Source: Enterobacter quasihormaechei
Lineage (GTDB): Bacteria > Pseudomonadota > Gammaproteobacteria > Enterobacterales > Enterobacteriaceae
Assembly: GCF_004331385.1 (NCBI RefSeq)
Contig: NZ_SJON01000004.1
Location: 298,980-362,979 of the forward strand
DNA length: 64,000 bases
Reading direction: 5' to 3'
Under the pieces are notes generated by a model that was not told where the DNA came from, did not search any database, and saw only the letters and a program-made list of their open reading frames with translations. The translations under genes and the position numbers were made by a program. How positions within the stretch are numbered: position 1 is the stretch's first letter; each line of letters opens with the position of its first letter. Of the stretch, positions 43,547 through 57,550 are shown piece after piece.

Positions 43547-43581
43547 CGGCCTGTCGGCTTTGTTTATAAACCGGCAGGCCG
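43547..43581 (+). other. Hairpin between lpxD and fabZ
   Basis: CGGCCTGTCGG pairs with CCGGCAGGCCG over 11 bp with one G-U, around a 13-nt loop. A weak T-rich tail follows. It is a possible attenuator within the lpx cluster. Confidence 0.5.
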
Positions 43582-43622
43582 TGTTATTATTGCTACTTAG
43601 TACATTTGACAGGAAGAGTATT

Positions 43623-44078
43623 TTGACTACTGACACTCATACTCTGCATATTGAAGAGATTTTAGAACTTCTGCCGCACCGCTACCCGTTTTTGCTGGTA
43701 GACCGTGTGCTGGATTTTGAAGAAGGTCGTTTTCTGCGCGCAGTGAAAAATGTCTCCGTTAACGAGCCGTTCTTCCAGGGGCACTTCCCTGGTAAGCCTA
43801 TCTTCCCGGGTGTGTTGATCCTGGAAGCGATGGCACAGGCTACTGGTATTCTGGCGTTTAAAAGCGTAGGTAAACTGGAGCCGGGTGAACTCTATTACTT
43901 CGCGGGTATCGATGAAGCGCGCTTCAAGCGTCCGGTCGTGCCTGGTGATCAAATGATCATGGAAGTCACTTTTGAAAAAACGCGTCGCGGCCTGACTCGC
44001 TTTAAAGGCGTAGCTATGGTTGACGGCAAAGTTGTTTGCGAAGCGACAATGATGTGTGCGCGTAGCCGGGAGGCCTGA
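43623..44078 (+). CDS. fabZ: 3-hydroxyacyl-[acyl-carrier-protein] dehydratase FabZ
   Basis: FabZ dehydrates beta-hydroxyacyl-ACP and competes with LpxA/LpxD for 3-hydroxymyristoyl-ACP, balancing phospholipid against lipid A. The 151-aa form begins at TTG ([14 protein letters not shown]), which matches the family N-terminus; the ATG frame from 43560 adds 21 unsupported residues. Catalytic His and Glu lie in [20 protein letters not shown]. Confidence 0.97.
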   Translation: MTTDTHTLHIEEILELLPHRYPFLLVDRVLDFEEGRFLRAVKNVSVNEPFFQGHFPGKPIFPGVLILEAMAQATGILAFKSVGKLEPGELYYFAGIDEARFKRPVVPGDQMIMEVTFEKTRRGLTRFKGVAMVDGKVVCEATMMCARSREA

Positions 44079-44081
44079 TAC

Positions 44082-44870
44082 GTGATTGATAAATCCGCCT
44101 TTATTCATCCTACCGCCATTGTGGAAACGGGTGCCATCATTGGCGCAAACGTCCACATTGGCCCGTTTTGTATCGTTGGACCCCAAGTCGAAATTGGTGA
44201 GGGTACAGTACTGAAATCTCACGTTGTGGTGAATGGTCATACGACCATTGGCTGCAATAATGAGATCTATCAGTTCGCCTCCATCGGCGAAGTTAACCAG
44301 GATCTTAAGTATGCTGGCGAACCGACCCGTGTGGAAATCGGCGATCGTAACCGCATTCGCGAAAGCGTCACCATTCATCGTGGTACAACGCAAGGCGGGG
44401 GATTGACGAAGGTGGGCAGCGACAACCTGTTTATGGTTAATGCGCATATTGCACATGACTGTACCGTGGGTGACCGCTGTATTCTCGCCAACAACGCAAC
44501 GCTGGCGGGACACGTATCGGTTGATGACTTCGCAATTATCGGCGGCATGACCGCAGTCCATCAGTTCTGCATCATTGGTGCACACGTGATGGTTGGCGGA
44601 TGCTCCGGTGTGGCGCAGGACGTCCCACCGTTTGTGATTGCGCAGGGCAACCATGCCACGCCGTTTGGCGTGAACATCGAAGGCCTCAAGCGTCGTGGCT
44701 TCAGTCGCGAAGCGATTACAGCGATCCGCAACGCGTACAAAGTGCTGTACCGTAGCGGTAAAACGCTGGAAGAGGCGAAGCCGGAAATTGCCGAACTGGC
44801 GAATAAGCACGACGAAGTGAAGGCGTTCATGGAATTCTTTGAACGTTCCACGCGTGGTCTGATTCGTTAA
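44082..44870 (+). CDS. lpxA: UDP-N-acetylglucosamine acyltransferase LpxA
   Basis: LpxA catalyses the first step of lipid A synthesis. The product is 262 aa, a trimeric left-handed beta-helix (repeats from [20 protein letters not shown]). The catalytic His (about 125) is in [10 protein letters not shown]. The start is GTG, 3 bp after fabZ, and the stop overlaps the lpxB start by one base. Confidence 0.98.
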   Translation: MIDKSAFIHPTAIVETGAIIGANVHIGPFCIVGPQVEIGEGTVLKSHVVVNGHTTIGCNNEIYQFASIGEVNQDLKYAGEPTRVEIGDRNRIRESVTIHRGTTQGGGLTKVGSDNLFMVNAHIAHDCTVGDRCILANNATLAGHVSVDDFAIIGGMTAVHQFCIIGAHVMVGGCSGVAQDVPPFVIAQGNHATPFGVNIEGLKRRGFSREAITAIRNAYKVLYRSGKTLEEAKPEIAELANKHDEVKAFMEFFERSTRGLIR

Positions 44871-46018
44871 TGGTCGACAGTCGTCCGCTTACCATCGCCC
44901 TGGTCGCCGGAGAAACCTCCGGCGATATTCTTGGTGCAGGTCTTATCCGCGCGCTGAAAGTCCGCGTACCCAACGCCCGCTTTGTTGGCGTGGCTGGTCC
45001 GCTGATGCAGGCCGAGGGCTGTGAAGCCTGGTACGAAATGGAAGAGCTGGCCGTGATGGGCATCGTCGAGGTGCTGGGTCGCCTGCGTCGTCTGCTGCAT
45101 ATCCGCGCCGATCTTACCCGCCGTTTTACCGACCTCAAACCCGATGTGTTTGTCGGTATTGATGCGCCTGATTTCAATATTACCCTTGAAGGGAACCTGA
45201 AAAAGCAGGGTATCAAAACTATCCATTATGTCAGTCCGTCCGTCTGGGCGTGGCGACAGAAACGCGTTTTCAAAATCGGACGGTCCACCAATCTGGTGTT
45301 GGCTTTTCTGCCTTTCGAAAAAGCGTTTTACGACAGATTTAACGTCCCGTGCCGTTTTATCGGCCATACCATGGCGGATGCCATGCCGCTGGATCCGGAT
45401 AAAAGCGCCGCGCGTGACGAGCTGGGGATCCCGCACGATGTTCACTGTCTGGCGCTGCTGCCGGGAAGCCGGGGCGCAGAAGTGGAAATGCTCAGCGCTG
45501 ATTTCCTGAAAACGGCGCAAATTCTTCGCAAGACTTACCCCGATCTTGAAGTGGTGGTGCCGCTGGTGAATGCCAAACGCCGCGAGCAGTTTGAGCGTAT
45601 TAAAGCCGACGTTGCTCCGGATCTTCACGTCCGCCTGCTGGACGGGAAAGGGCGTGAGGCCATGTTTGCGAGCGATGCCGCACTGCTGGCTTCCGGCACG
45701 GCTGCGCTGGAGTGTATGCTGGCAAAATGCCCAATGGTGGTCGGTTATCGCATGAAGCCGTTTACCTTCTGGCTGGCAAAACGTCTGGTGAAAACGGATT
45801 ACGTATCTCTGCCAAACCTGCTTGCGGGTCGCGAGCTGGTGAAAGAGCTCTTGCAGGATGAATGCCAGCCGCAGGCGCTGGCTGATGCATTACTGCCGCT
45901 GCTGGCCAACGGTAAAACCAGCCACCAGATGCACGATACCTTCCGTGAGCTGCATCATATGATCCGCTGTAATGCTGATGAGCAGGCAGCCGATGCGGTG
46001 CTGGAGTTAGCACAATGA
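44870..46018 (+). CDS. lpxB: Lipid-A-disaccharide synthase
   Basis: LpxB is a peripheral membrane GT19 glycosyltransferase that joins UDP-diacylglucosamine and lipid X. The product is 382 aa. Conserved segments are [15 protein letters not shown], the metal-independent site region [10 protein letters not shown] and [11 protein letters not shown]. It overlaps lpxA (TAATG) and rnhB (ATGA), so the three are translationally coupled. Confidence 0.98.
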   Translation: MVDSRPLTIALVAGETSGDILGAGLIRALKVRVPNARFVGVAGPLMQAEGCEAWYEMEELAVMGIVEVLGRLRRLLHIRADLTRRFTDLKPDVFVGIDAPDFNITLEGNLKKQGIKTIHYVSPSVWAWRQKRVFKIGRSTNLVLAFLPFEKAFYDRFNVPCRFIGHTMADAMPLDPDKSAARDELGIPHDVHCLALLPGSRGAEVEMLSADFLKTAQILRKTYPDLEVVVPLVNAKRREQFERIKADVAPDLHVRLLDGKGREAMFASDAALLASGTAALECMLAKCPMVVGYRMKPFTFWLAKRLVKTDYVSLPNLLAGRELVKELLQDECQPQALADALLPLLANGKTSHQMHDTFRELHHMIRCNADEQAADAVLELAQ

Positions 46019-46611
46019 TGGAATTTATCTATCCCCATACCCACCTTGTTGCCGGTGTGGATGAAGTTGGTCGTGGCCCGCTGGTGGGTGCGGTCGTGAC
46101 CGCGGCGGTGATCCTCGATCCCGCCCGCCCGATCGTGGGCCTGAACGACTCGAAAAAACTGAGCGAAAAGCGTCGCCTGGCGCTGTTCGATGAAATTAAA
46201 GAGAAGGCGCTGGCCTGGAGTCTCGGGCGCGCAGAGCCGGAAGAGATCGACGATCTGAACATTCTGCATGCCACCATGCTGGCGATGCAGCGTGCCGTTG
46301 CGGGCCTGAAGATTGTGCCCGAGTATGTGCTGATTGACGGTAACCGTTGCCCGGCGCTGCCGATGCCTTCAATGGCTGTTGTTAAAGGCGATAGCCGCGT
46401 CGCAGAAATCAGCGCGGCGTCAATCATTGCCAAAGTGACGCGCGACGCCGAAATGGCCGCGCTGGACCTCACCTATCCCGCGTATGGTTTCGCCCAGCAT
46501 AAGGGATATCCAACGGCTTTCCATCTGGAAAAGCTGGCTGAACATGGCGCAACTGAACATCATCGGCGCAGTTTTGGCCCGGTGAAACGCGCGCTGGGAC
46601 TGGTGTCCTGA
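46015..46611 (+). CDS. rnhB: Ribonuclease HII
   Basis: RNase HII removes single ribonucleotides from DNA. The product is 198 aa starting [10 protein letters not shown], equal in length to E. coli. The first catalytic acids are in [13 protein letters not shown], with others in LIDGNRC and VTRDAEM. The next gene, dnaE, encodes the polymerase that can misincorporate such ribonucleotides. Confidence 0.97.
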   Translation: MMEFIYPHTHLVAGVDEVGRGPLVGAVVTAAVILDPARPIVGLNDSKKLSEKRRLALFDEIKEKALAWSLGRAEPEEIDDLNILHATMLAMQRAVAGLKIVPEYVLIDGNRCPALPMPSMAVVKGDSRVAEISAASIIAKVTRDAEMAALDLTYPAYGFAQHKGYPTAFHLEKLAEHGATEHHRRSFGPVKRALGLVS

Positions 46612-46649
46612 ATCAAGACGCAAGCAATTAAGTAACGCGGGATCTGAAG

Positions 46650-50132
<3,483 letters not shown>

Positions 50133-50144
50133 TACAGGAATACT

Positions 50145-51104
50145 ATGAGTCTGAATTTCCTTGATTTCGAACAGCCGATTGCAGAGCTGGAAGCGAAAAT
50201 CGATTCTCTGACAGCAGTTAGCCGTCAGGATGAAAAACTGGATATTAACATCGACGAAGAAGTGCATCGTCTGCGCGAAAAAAGCGTAGAGCTGACGCGC
50301 AAAATCTTTGCCGATCTCGGCGCATGGCAGATCGCCCAGCTGGCGCGTCATCCACAGCGTCCGTACACCCTGGATTATGTCCGCCTGGCGTTTGACGAAT
50401 TTGACGAACTGGCAGGCGACCGCGCATACGCTGACGATAAAGCTATCGTTGGCGGTATCGCGCGTCTGGATGGACGTCCGGTGATGATCATTGGTCACCA
50501 GAAAGGCCGTGAAACCAAAGAGAAGATCCGTCGTAACTTCGGTATGCCAGCACCAGAAGGCTACCGTAAGGCCCTGCGTCTGATGGAGATGGCTGAGCGT
50601 TTCAATATGCCAATCATCACCTTCATCGACACGCCGGGTGCTTACCCGGGTGTTGGCGCGGAAGAGCGCGGTCAGTCTGAAGCCATCGCACGCAACCTGC
50701 GTGAGATGTCTCGCCTGAGCGTACCGGTCATCTGTACCGTTATCGGTGAGGGTGGTTCCGGCGGTGCGCTGGCAATTGGCGTGGGCGATAAAGTGAATAT
50801 GCTTCAGTACAGCACCTATTCCGTTATCTCTCCGGAAGGCTGTGCCTCCATTCTGTGGAAAAGCGCCGACAAAGCGCCGCTGGCTGCGGAAGCAATGGGC
50901 ATCATTGCCCCGCGTCTGAAAGAGCTGAAGCTGATCGACACCGTCATCCCTGAACCGCTGGGTGGTGCACACCGTAAGCCAGAAGTGATGGCCGCGTCCC
51001 TGAAAGCGCAGCTGCTGGCAGACCTGGCAGACCTGGACGTGCTGAGCAAAGAAGATCTGCTCAACCGTCGTTACCAGCGTCTGATGACCTACGGTTACGC
51101 ATAA
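50145..51104 (+). CDS. accA: Acetyl-CoA carboxylase carboxyltransferase subunit alpha
   Basis: AccA and AccD transfer the carboxyl group from carboxybiotin to acetyl-CoA, making malonyl-CoA for fatty acids. The 319-aa product has the crotonase-fold segment [21 protein letters not shown] and the oxyanion region [12 protein letters not shown]. It ends the rpsB-to-accA cluster. Confidence 0.99.
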   Translation: MSLNFLDFEQPIAELEAKIDSLTAVSRQDEKLDINIDEEVHRLREKSVELTRKIFADLGAWQIAQLARHPQRPYTLDYVRLAFDEFDELAGDRAYADDKAIVGGIARLDGRPVMIIGHQKGRETKEKIRRNFGMPAPEGYRKALRLMEMAERFNMPIITFIDTPGAYPGVGAEERGQSEAIARNLREMSRLSVPVICTVIGEGGSGGALAIGVGDKVNMLQYSTYSVISPEGCASILWKSADKAPLAAEAMGIIAPRLKELKLIDTVIPEPLGGAHRKPEVMAASLKAQLLADLADLDVLSKEDLLNRRYQRLMTYGYA

Positions 51105-51121
51105 GCCTCACAATTATCCTA

Positions 51122-51149
51122 AAAGCCGCACATTGTTGCGGCTTTTTTT
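51122..51149 (+). terminator. Terminator of accA
   Basis: The stem AAAGCCGCA / TGCGGCTTT is followed by a T run, 17 bp after the stop codon. Confidence 0.9.
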
Positions 51150-51204
51150 ATACCTGCCGTTTACCTTAACTATGCTTATCTGATGTTTTTCAAGGAGGTA
51201 AACC

Positions 51205-53337
51205 ATGAACATCATCGCCATCATGGGGCCACACGGCGTCTTTTATAAAGACGAACCCATCAAGGAGCTTGAACAGGCCCTTAAGGCACGCGGTTATCAG
51301 CTGATCTGGCCGCAAAACAGCGCCGACCTGCTGAAATTCATCGAACATAATCCGCGCATCTGTGGCGTGATATTCGACTGGGACGAATACGACATGGAGT
51401 TGTGCAGCGAGATCAATAAGCTCAACGAATATCTTCCGCTGTACGCCTTTATCAACACCCACTCGACCATGGACGTGAGCGCGCACGATATGCGCATGGC
51501 GCTGTGGTTCTTCGAATACGCGCTCGGGGTGGCCGAGGACATTGCGACCCGCATTCAGCAGTACACCGGTGAATATCTGGATAACATCACGCCACCGTTT
51601 ACGCGCGCGTTGTTCACCTATGTGAAAGAAGGAAAGTACACCTTCTGCACGCCAGGCCATATGGCGGGGACGGCCTATCAAAAAAGCCCGGTAGGGTGCC
51701 TGTTCTACGATTTCTTTGGCGGCAATACGCTGAAGGCGGACGTGTCGATTTCAGTGACCGAGCTGGGCTCGCTGCTGGATCATACCGGCCCGCATCTGGA
51801 AGCTGAAGAGTACATCGCCCGCACCTTTGGCGCCGAGCAAAGCTACATGGTGACCAACGGTACCTCGACGTCGAATAAAATCGTCGGGATGTACGCCGCG
51901 CCTGCCAGCAGCACCCTGCTGATTGACCGGAACTGCCACAAGTCGCTGGCGCATTTGCTGATGATGAGTGACGTGGTGCCGCTCTGGCTGTCGCCCACGC
52001 GTAACGCGCTGGGAATTCTCGGCGGCATTCCTCGCCGCGAGTTCACCCATGCCGCCATCGAAAATAAGGTCGCGGCGACCCCTGAGGCAAGCTGGCCCGT
52101 TCACGCGGTGATCACCAACTCCACCTACGACGGGCTGCTGTATAACACTAACTGGATCAAGCAGACGCTGGATGTGCCGTCGATCCACTTTGATTCCGCG
52201 TGGGTGCCTTATACCAACTTCCACCCGATTTACTCGGGCAAAAGCGGGATGAGCGGCGAGCGCGTGCCGGGCAAGGTCTTTTTCGAAACGCAGTCGACGC
52301 ACAAAATGCTGGCCGCGTTTTCCCAGGCGTCTCTCATTCACATCAAGGGCGAGTACGACGAGGATACCTTCAACGAAGCCTTTATGATGCACACCACCAC
52401 CTCACCGAGCTATCCGCTGGTAGCGTCCATCGAAACGGCGGCGGCGATGCTGCGCGGAAATCCGGGTAAACGCCTGATCAACCGTTCGGTGGAGCGGGCG
52501 CTGCATTTCCGCAAAGAAGTTCAGCGGCTCAAAGATGAAGCGGACGGCTGGTTCTTTGATATCTGGCAGCCTGAAGAGATCGACGAGGCGGAGTGCTGGC
52601 CCGTCGCGCCGGGGGAAAGCTGGCACGGCTTCCGGGATGCCGATGCGGACCATATGTTCCTCGATCCGGTTAAGGTGACGATCCTGACGCCGGGCATGGA
52701 CGAGCAGGGCGTGATGGGCGATGAGGGGATCCCTGCCGCGCTGGTGGCGAAGTTCCTCGACGAGCGCGGCGTGGTGGTGGAAAAAACCGGCCCTTACAAT
52801 CTGCTGTTCCTGTTCAGTATCGGGATCGATAAAACCCGGGCAATGGGGCTGCTCCGCGGGCTGATGGAGTTCAAGCGCGCTTACGATCTGAACCTGCGCG
52901 TGAAGAACATGCTGCCGGATCTCTACGCGGAAGATCCTGACTTTTACCGCAATATGCGCATTCAGGATCTGGCGCAGGGGATCCACAGGCTGATCCGCCA
53001 GCACGATCTGCCGCGCCTGATGCTCCAGGCTTTTGACGTGCTGCCGGAAATGAAGCTGACGCCGCACAAGGCGTGGCAGCAGCATGTGAAAGGGGAGGTG
53101 GAAACGGTTGAGCTGGAGAACCTGGTGGGACGGGTATCGGCCAACATGATCCTGCCTTATCCGCCGGGCGTGCCGCTGCTGATGCCGGGCGAGATGATCA
53201 CCGAGAAGAGCCGGTCAGTGCTCGACTTCCTGCTGATGCTCTGTTCGGTGGGGCGCCACTATCCGGGCTTTGAGACGGATATTCACGGCGCGAAACGCGA
53301 TGATAACGGCGTGTACTGGGTGAGAGTCCTAAAATAA
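51205..53337 (+). CDS. ldcC: Lysine decarboxylase, constitutive type
   Basis: This cytosolic PLP enzyme turns lysine into cadaverine, consuming a proton. The product is 710 aa (E. coli LdcC 713) with wing, PLP and C-terminal domains. The PLP lysine is Lys367 in STHKMLAAFSQAS. The position after accA identifies LdcC rather than the acid-induced CadA. The ribosome site AAGGAGGT is a perfect anti-16S match, 6 bp from the ATG. No cadB-like antiporter is adjacent. Confidence 0.95.
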   Translation: MNIIAIMGPHGVFYKDEPIKELEQALKARGYQLIWPQNSADLLKFIEHNPRICGVIFDWDEYDMELCSEINKLNEYLPLYAFINTHSTMDVSAHDMRMALWFFEYALGVAEDIATRIQQYTGEYLDNITPPFTRALFTYVKEGKYTFCTPGHMAGTAYQKSPVGCLFYDFFGGNTLKADVSISVTELGSLLDHTGPHLEAEEYIARTFGAEQSYMVTNGTSTSNKIVGMYAAPASSTLLIDRNCHKSLAHLLMMSDVVPLWLSPTRNALGILGGIPRREFTHAAIENKVAATPEASWPVHAVITNSTYDGLLYNTNWIKQTLDVPSIHFDSAWVPYTNFHPIYSGKSGMSGERVPGKVFFETQSTHKMLAAFSQASLIHIKGEYDEDTFNEAFMMHTTTSPSYPLVASIETAAAMLRGNPGKRLINRSVERALHFRKEVQRLKDEADGWFFDIWQPEEIDEAECWPVAPGESWHGFRDADADHMFLDPVKVTILTPGMDEQGVMGDEGIPAALVAKFLDERGVVVEKTGPYNLLFLFSIGIDKTRAMGLLRGLMEFKRAYDLNLRVKNMLPDLYAEDPDFYRNMRIQDLAQGIHRLIRQHDLPRLMLQAFDVLPEMKLTPHKAWQQHVKGEVETVELENLVGRVSANMILPYPPGVPLLMPGEMITEKSRSVLDFLLMLCSVGRHYPGFETDIHGAKRDDNGVYWVRVLK

Positions 53338-53403
53338 AAGGGGCCGCTTGCCAGGGGCCGGCTGTCGGTTGTAACGTTCAGGGCATCATAAAAAGGAGAA
53401 GCT

Positions 53404-53793
53404 ATGCTGGGTTTAAAAGCTGTTCATCATATTGCGATTATCGCCACCGATTACGCGAAAAGTAAGGCATTCTACTGTGACGTACTCGGCTTCACGCTGT
53501 TAAGCGAGGCCTACCGTGAGGAGCGCGACTCCTGGAAAGGCGATCTGGCGCTGAACGGGCAATATGTGATTGAGCTGTTCTCTTTTCCTTTCCCGCCCGC
53601 TCGTCCTTCGCGCCCGGAAGCCTGCGGCCTGCGCCATCTGGCCTTCAGCGTCGACGATCTGGACAGCGCAGTAAAACATCTGGAAGCCCACGGCGTGGCC
53701 TGTGAAGCGATTCGCGTCGATCCCTTTACCGAAAAGCGTTTCACCTTTTTCAACGATCCGGACGGCCTGCCGCTGGAGCTTTACCAGCAGTAA
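53404..53793 (+). CDS. yaeR: VOC-family metalloprotein YaeR
   Basis: This 129-aa protein has the vicinal oxygen chelate (glyoxalase I-like) fold. Metal-type residues are His in AVHHIAI, His in CGLRHLAFS and Glu in GLPLELYQQ. The substrate is unknown. The start has AAGGAG upstream. It sits between ldcC and tilS, as in E. coli. Confidence 0.93.
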   Translation: MLGLKAVHHIAIIATDYAKSKAFYCDVLGFTLLSEAYREERDSWKGDLALNGQYVIELFSFPFPPARPSRPEACGLRHLAFSVDDLDSAVKHLEAHGVACEAIRVDPFTEKRFTFFNDPDGLPLELYQQ

Positions 53794-53851
53794 TCGCCGT
53801 CATGTGTGATAATGTCCGTTCATTTCGGGCATTTTTTATGTGTGATTTCCT

Positions 53852-55138
53852 ATGACCTTACCCGCTATCGCGCACGCCGTTTCGCCCTACCGCCAGCTGC
53901 TGGTGGGGTTCAGCGGTGGCCTGGATTCCACCGTTTTGCTTCATCGCCTTAAGCTCTGGCGCGACCGCGAGCCTGATGTCCAGCTGCGGGCGATGCATAT
54001 CCATCACGGCCTGAGTCCCCATGCTGATGACTGGGTGGCGCACTGTGAAGCGGTGTGCGCAGCGTGGGCGATCCCGCTGATCGTGGAACGGGTCACGCTG
54101 GAGGAGGAAGGGATGGGCGTTGAAGCGCAGGCGCGAAAAGCCCGCTACGCTGCGTTTTCCGGCGCATTGCGGCCTGGAGAAGCGTTGGTTACCGCCCAGC
54201 ATCTGGACGATCAGTGTGAAACATTCTTACTGGCGCTCAAGCGGGGGAGCGGGCCCGCGGGCTTATCCGCCATGCCTGAGCGCGCTGATTTTGCCGGAAC
54301 AGAACTCATCCGTCCGCTGCTGAACGAGACGCGCGCGTCACTGGAGGCCTGGGCCCATCACTATCATCTGCGCTGGATAGAAGACGAAAGCAATCAGGAC
54401 GACAGTTATGACCGTAACTTCCTGCGTTTGCGCGTTTTACCGCTTCTGACCGAGCGCTGGGCACATTTTTCCGAAGCGGCAGCCAGAAGCGCCATACTGT
54501 GTGCTGAACAGGAAAGCTTGCTGGATGAGCTGCTGAGCGAGGAACTGACTACGCTGATTACCGCTGAGGGCGCACTGGATATTGCGCCGTTGAAGATGAT
54601 GAGCCACGCGCGTCGGGCTGCCCTGATCCGTCGCTGGCTGGCTTTTCACCGTGCGGCTATGCCGTCCCGGGCGATGCTCAACCGTATCTGGGACGAGGTC
54701 GCCCAGGCAAGAGAGGATGCCGCGCCGTGTATACACCTGAACGGTTTTAACGTCAGGCGCTACCAGGACCGGCTCTGGTGGGTAAAATCCGCGCCGTCGC
54801 TGGCTGACCTTGTGCTCGAATGGCCATCGCCGGAGAAAGCATTAACGCTACCGTTAAATGCGGGCGTGGTTGCGTTGAGCCGTCCGGGTAACGTGCGTTT
54901 ACCCGAGCCGGACGAGAAGGTCACCGTACGCTTCAGGGCCAGCGGCATGCTGCATATCGTCGGGCGTAACGGCGGGCGTAAGCTGAAGAAAATCTGGCAG
55001 GAGAATAACGTTCCGCCCTGGAAGCGTGATACCACGCCGCTCCTGTTTTACGGCGATACGCTCGTGGCGGCGGCAGGAGTGTTCATCACGGAAGAGGGGT
55101 GGGCTGAAGCGGGTGTGAATTTTGAGTGGAAAGCGTAA
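53852..55138 (+). CDS. tilS: tRNA(Ile)-lysidine synthetase
   Basis: TilS modifies C34 of tRNA-Ile(CAU) to lysidine, changing both decoding and charging from Met to Ile. The product is 428 aa, with the PP-loop SGGLDST at residues 21-27, the N-ATPase domain, the TilS substrate-binding domain and the C-terminal domain ending VNFEWKA. It is convergent with rof. Confidence 0.97.
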   Translation: MTLPAIAHAVSPYRQLLVGFSGGLDSTVLLHRLKLWRDREPDVQLRAMHIHHGLSPHADDWVAHCEAVCAAWAIPLIVERVTLEEEGMGVEAQARKARYAAFSGALRPGEALVTAQHLDDQCETFLLALKRGSGPAGLSAMPERADFAGTELIRPLLNETRASLEAWAHHYHLRWIEDESNQDDSYDRNFLRLRVLPLLTERWAHFSEAAARSAILCAEQESLLDELLSEELTTLITAEGALDIAPLKMMSHARRAALIRRWLAFHRAAMPSRAMLNRIWDEVAQAREDAAPCIHLNGFNVRRYQDRLWWVKSAPSLADLVLEWPSPEKALTLPLNAGVVALSRPGNVRLPEPDEKVTVRFRASGMLHIVGRNGGRKLKKIWQENNVPPWKRDTTPLLFYGDTLVAAAGVFITEEGWAEAGVNFEWKA

Positions 55139-55159
55139 CGGGCAGCCTGGCTGCCCGTT
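55137..55159. terminator. Bidirectional hairpin between tilS and rof
   Basis: AACGGGCAGC / GCTGCCCGTT form a perfect 10-bp stem around a 3-nt loop, placed between convergent stop codons. The T tail is weak on both sides. Confidence 0.65.
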
Positions 55160-55164
55160 GGTTA

Positions 55165-55425
55165 TCAGGATTCGCTCACCACGACAGTGCCGATTTCCGG
55201 ATGGCTGAAACTGGCAATCCTGTCGAGGCGCAGCTCGCGGGTTGCACCTGCATCTTCTACAACCAGATATTCCACGTTTTTACGGGAAACCAGGTCGCTG
55301 GCCTTTGCCTTTAGCACTTCGCCATCTTTGAGTTCCAGCGTCAGTATTAAATGATGCTGGCAGGCGAGTTCGAGGTTGTCATAGTCATCACAATTGATGG
55401 GTTGATAGGTATCATTCATCGACAT
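55165..55425 (-). CDS. rof: Rho-binding antiterminator Rof
   Basis: Rof (YaeO) binds transcription terminator Rho and inhibits termination. The 86-aa product, beginning [20 protein letters not shown], is nearly identical to the E. coli protein and has the small Sm-like beta-barrel. Its start overlaps the end of yaeP by 14 bp. Confidence 0.96.
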   Translation of the reverse strand: MSMNDTYQPINCDDYDNLELACQHHLILTLELKDGEVLKAKASDLVSRKNVEYLVVEDAGATRELRLDRIASFSHPEIGTVVVSES

Positions 55426-55612
55426 AATCGCTCACCAGTAAATTCGCCGCAGCATACGCTGCTTTTTCCCTGACCGATTCAGAAAGGCTCTCATCAGAGG
55501 CCACTTCATTTAGCACGTTCAATACACAGCCCAACGCATCCGGGATATACCCCAGATCTCCGCTGGCGATTTCCGCATACCGTCTGCGAATCAACTCACA
55601 ATAATTATTCAC
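55412..55612 (-). CDS. yaeP: UPF0253 family protein YaeP
   Basis: This 66-aa conserved helical protein ([20 protein letters not shown]) has no known function. The start is GTG with a strong AGGAGG 5 bp upstream. It is overlapped by and coupled to rof, so a link with Rho control is possible but untested. Confidence 0.92.
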   Translation of the reverse strand: MNNYCELIRRRYAEIASGDLGYIPDALGCVLNVLNEVASDESLSESVREKAAYAAANLLVSDYVDE

Positions 55613-55808
55613 ATCCCCTCCTGCCAGCGTACTGACTTACTGTGAGATATCATTAAGCCTACGAAGTTAAACTCGGTTTAGCAAGGTGACTATACCATAC
55701 TCATTTAAGCATTATCAGCGCCTTGATAAGGGGGGATTCACCACCTCGTAACAGCCTTTTGCTGCGGTTTTCGCTACAATGTACGCCTGATTCGAAAGGA
55801 GTTCTCTC

Positions 55809-56354
55809 ATGGCGCTGAAAGCGACAATTTATAAAGCTGTGGTCAACGTGGCGGATCTTGACCGTAACCAGTTTCTGGATGCGTCATTGACGCTGGCGCG
55901 TCACCCCTCTGAAACCCAGGAGCGCATGATGCTGCGCCTGCTGGCGTGGATTAAATATGCCGATGACCGCCTGCAATTTACCCGTGGCTTAAGCGCGGAA
56001 GATGAACCGGAAGCCTGGTTACGCAACGATCATCTGGGTATCGACTTATGGATTGAGCTTGGCCTTCCGGATGAACGCCGGATCAAAAAGGCATGCACCC
56101 AGTCCGCAGAGGTGGCGCTGTTTGCCTACAACCAGCGCGCCGCGGAGATCTGGTGGCAACAAAACAAAAATAAGTGTGCGCAGTTCAAAAATCTTACCGT
56201 CTGGTATATGGATGATGAACAGCTGGCACAGTTGAGCGCGTTCGCCAGCCGGACAATGGCGCTCCAGGCAACCATTCAGGACGGCGCTATCTGGCTTTCT
56301 GATTCTCAGAATAATCTGGAAATTCATCTTACGGCCTGGCAGCCCGCATCATGA
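55809..56354 (+). CDS. yaeQ: YaeQ family protein
   Basis: This 181-aa protein ([22 protein letters not shown]) belongs to the YaeQ family, whose structure is a variant of the PD-(D/E)XK nuclease fold. Its activity is unknown. An AAGGAG ribosome site precedes the start. It overlaps arfB by ATGA, indicating one operon. Confidence 0.95.
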   Translation: MALKATIYKAVVNVADLDRNQFLDASLTLARHPSETQERMMLRLLAWIKYADDRLQFTRGLSAEDEPEAWLRNDHLGIDLWIELGLPDERRIKKACTQSAEVALFAYNQRAAEIWWQQNKNKCAQFKNLTVWYMDDEQLAQLSAFASRTMALQATIQDGAIWLSDSQNNLEIHLTAWQPAS

Positions 56355-56767
56355 TTGTGTTGTCCCGAAACGTCAGCATTCCTGATAACGAGCTGGAGAT
56401 CACCGCCATCCGGGCTCAGGGAGCAGGGGGCCAGCACGTTAACAAGGCCTCAACGGCTATCCATTTGCGCTTTGACATTCGGGCCTCCAGCCTGCCAGAG
56501 TATTATAAAGAAAGCCTGCTTGCCGCCAGCCATCACCTGATCACCAGTGAGGGGGTGATCGTGATCAAAGCGCAGGAATATCGCAGCCAGGAAATGAACC
56601 GGGAAGCGGCACTTTCCAGACTGGCGGCGGTCATAAAAGAATTAACAACCGTGCAAAAAAGCCGCCGGGCAACGCGTCCAACGCGGGCATCGAAAGAACG
56701 TCGATTGTCATCGAAGGCGCAAAAATCCACCGTAAAATCACTGCGTGGCAAAGTCCGTCACCCGTAA
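56351..56767 (+). CDS. arfB: Alternative ribosome-rescue factor B (peptidyl-tRNA hydrolase)
   Basis: ArfB (YaeJ) hydrolyses peptidyl-tRNA on ribosomes stalled without a stop codon. The product is 138 aa, with the GGQ catalytic motif at residues 26-28 ([13 protein letters not shown]). A basic C-terminal tail ([21 protein letters not shown]) enters the empty mRNA channel. Confidence 0.98.
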   Translation: MIVLSRNVSIPDNELEITAIRAQGAGGQHVNKASTAIHLRFDIRASSLPEYYKESLLAASHHLITSEGVIVIKAQEYRSQEMNREAALSRLAAVIKELTTVQKSRRATRPTRASKERRLSSKAQKSTVKSLRGKVRHP

Positions 56768-56806
56768 CGTGACGAAAGGGACACCCTTTTTCATAAGGAA
56801 TGTATT

Positions 56807-57505
56807 GTGAAAAAAGCATTATTATCAGCGCTGGCCGTGACGAGCCTGTTCGCGCTTTTTGGCTGTAACAACCGTTCGGAAACACAGGTATTACCGCCAA
56901 CGCAAAATGAAGAATTAAAGCCGATGCAGCAGAGCTGGCGCGGCGTATTGCCATGTGCAGATTGTGAAGGCATCGAAACTTCCCTGTTCCTGCAAAAAGA
57001 TGGCACCTGGGTAATGAACCAGCGATATCAGGGAGCGAAAGAGCCGTCATCTTTTGCAACTTACGGAACGTGGGCGCGTACGGCTGAGAAGCTGGTATTG
57101 ACCGATACCACGGGCGATAAAACCTATTTTCGCGCCAAAGGCGAGGGGATGGAGATGCTCGATCGCGAAGGCAACCCGATTGAATCCCAGTTCAATTACA
57201 CGCTGGCCCCGGTGAAAGCGTCCCTGCCCGCAACCCCAATGGCGATGCGAGGGATGTATTTCTACATGGCGGATGCGGCGATCTTCACGGATTGCGCAAC
57301 CGGTAAGAAAGTCAGCGTGGCGAACAATGCCCAGCTGGAGCGTGACTATGCCGTCGCGCGCGGCAATGACAGTAAGCCCGTGTTGCTGACGGTTGAAGGG
57401 CACTTTACGCTGGAGCCAAACCCGGATAGCGGCGAGCTGGTGAAAACGCTGGTTGCTGATAAAGACGCGAAGTTTGCTGCGGGTAAAAACTGCGAAAGCA
57501 AATAG
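56807..57505 (+). CDS. nlpE: Outer-membrane lipoprotein NlpE (Cpx sensor)
   Basis: NlpE (CutF) signals surface adhesion and lipoprotein-sorting faults to CpxA. The product is 232 aa starting at GTG, with AAGGA 7 bp upstream. The lipobox LFGC places the lipidated Cys at 20. The N-terminal domain has the CADC motif (VLPCADCEG), and the C-terminal domain has another Cys pair (TDCATGK and KNCESK) that senses redox state. Cpx output includes degP in this window. Confidence 0.96.
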   Translation: MKKALLSALAVTSLFALFGCNNRSETQVLPPTQNEELKPMQQSWRGVLPCADCEGIETSLFLQKDGTWVMNQRYQGAKEPSSFATYGTWARTAEKLVLTDTTGDKTYFRAKGEGMEMLDREGNPIESQFNYTLAPVKASLPATPMAMRGMYFYMADAAIFTDCATGKKVSVANNAQLERDYAVARGNDSKPVLLTVEGHFTLEPNPDSGELVKTLVADKDAKFAAGKNCESK

Positions 57506-57515
57506 GATTTAGCCA

Positions 57516-57546
57516 TTAAAAAACCCCGCGCTTGCGGGGTTTTTTG
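57516..57546. terminator. Bidirectional terminator between nlpE and proS
   Basis: The stem AACCCCGC / GCGGGGTT with a 4-nt loop has an A run on its left and a T run on its right. It serves both convergent genes. Confidence 0.92.
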
Positions 57547-57550
57547 TTTC

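Noticed and set aside
51205..53337. Acid-inducible CadA instead of LdcC
   Set aside because: The gene lies between accA and yaeR, the LdcC position, with no cadB or cadC nearby.
55759..55780. Promoter TTGCTG / TACAAT before yaeQ
   Set aside because: The spacer is only 10 bp, too short for a sigma-70 promoter.
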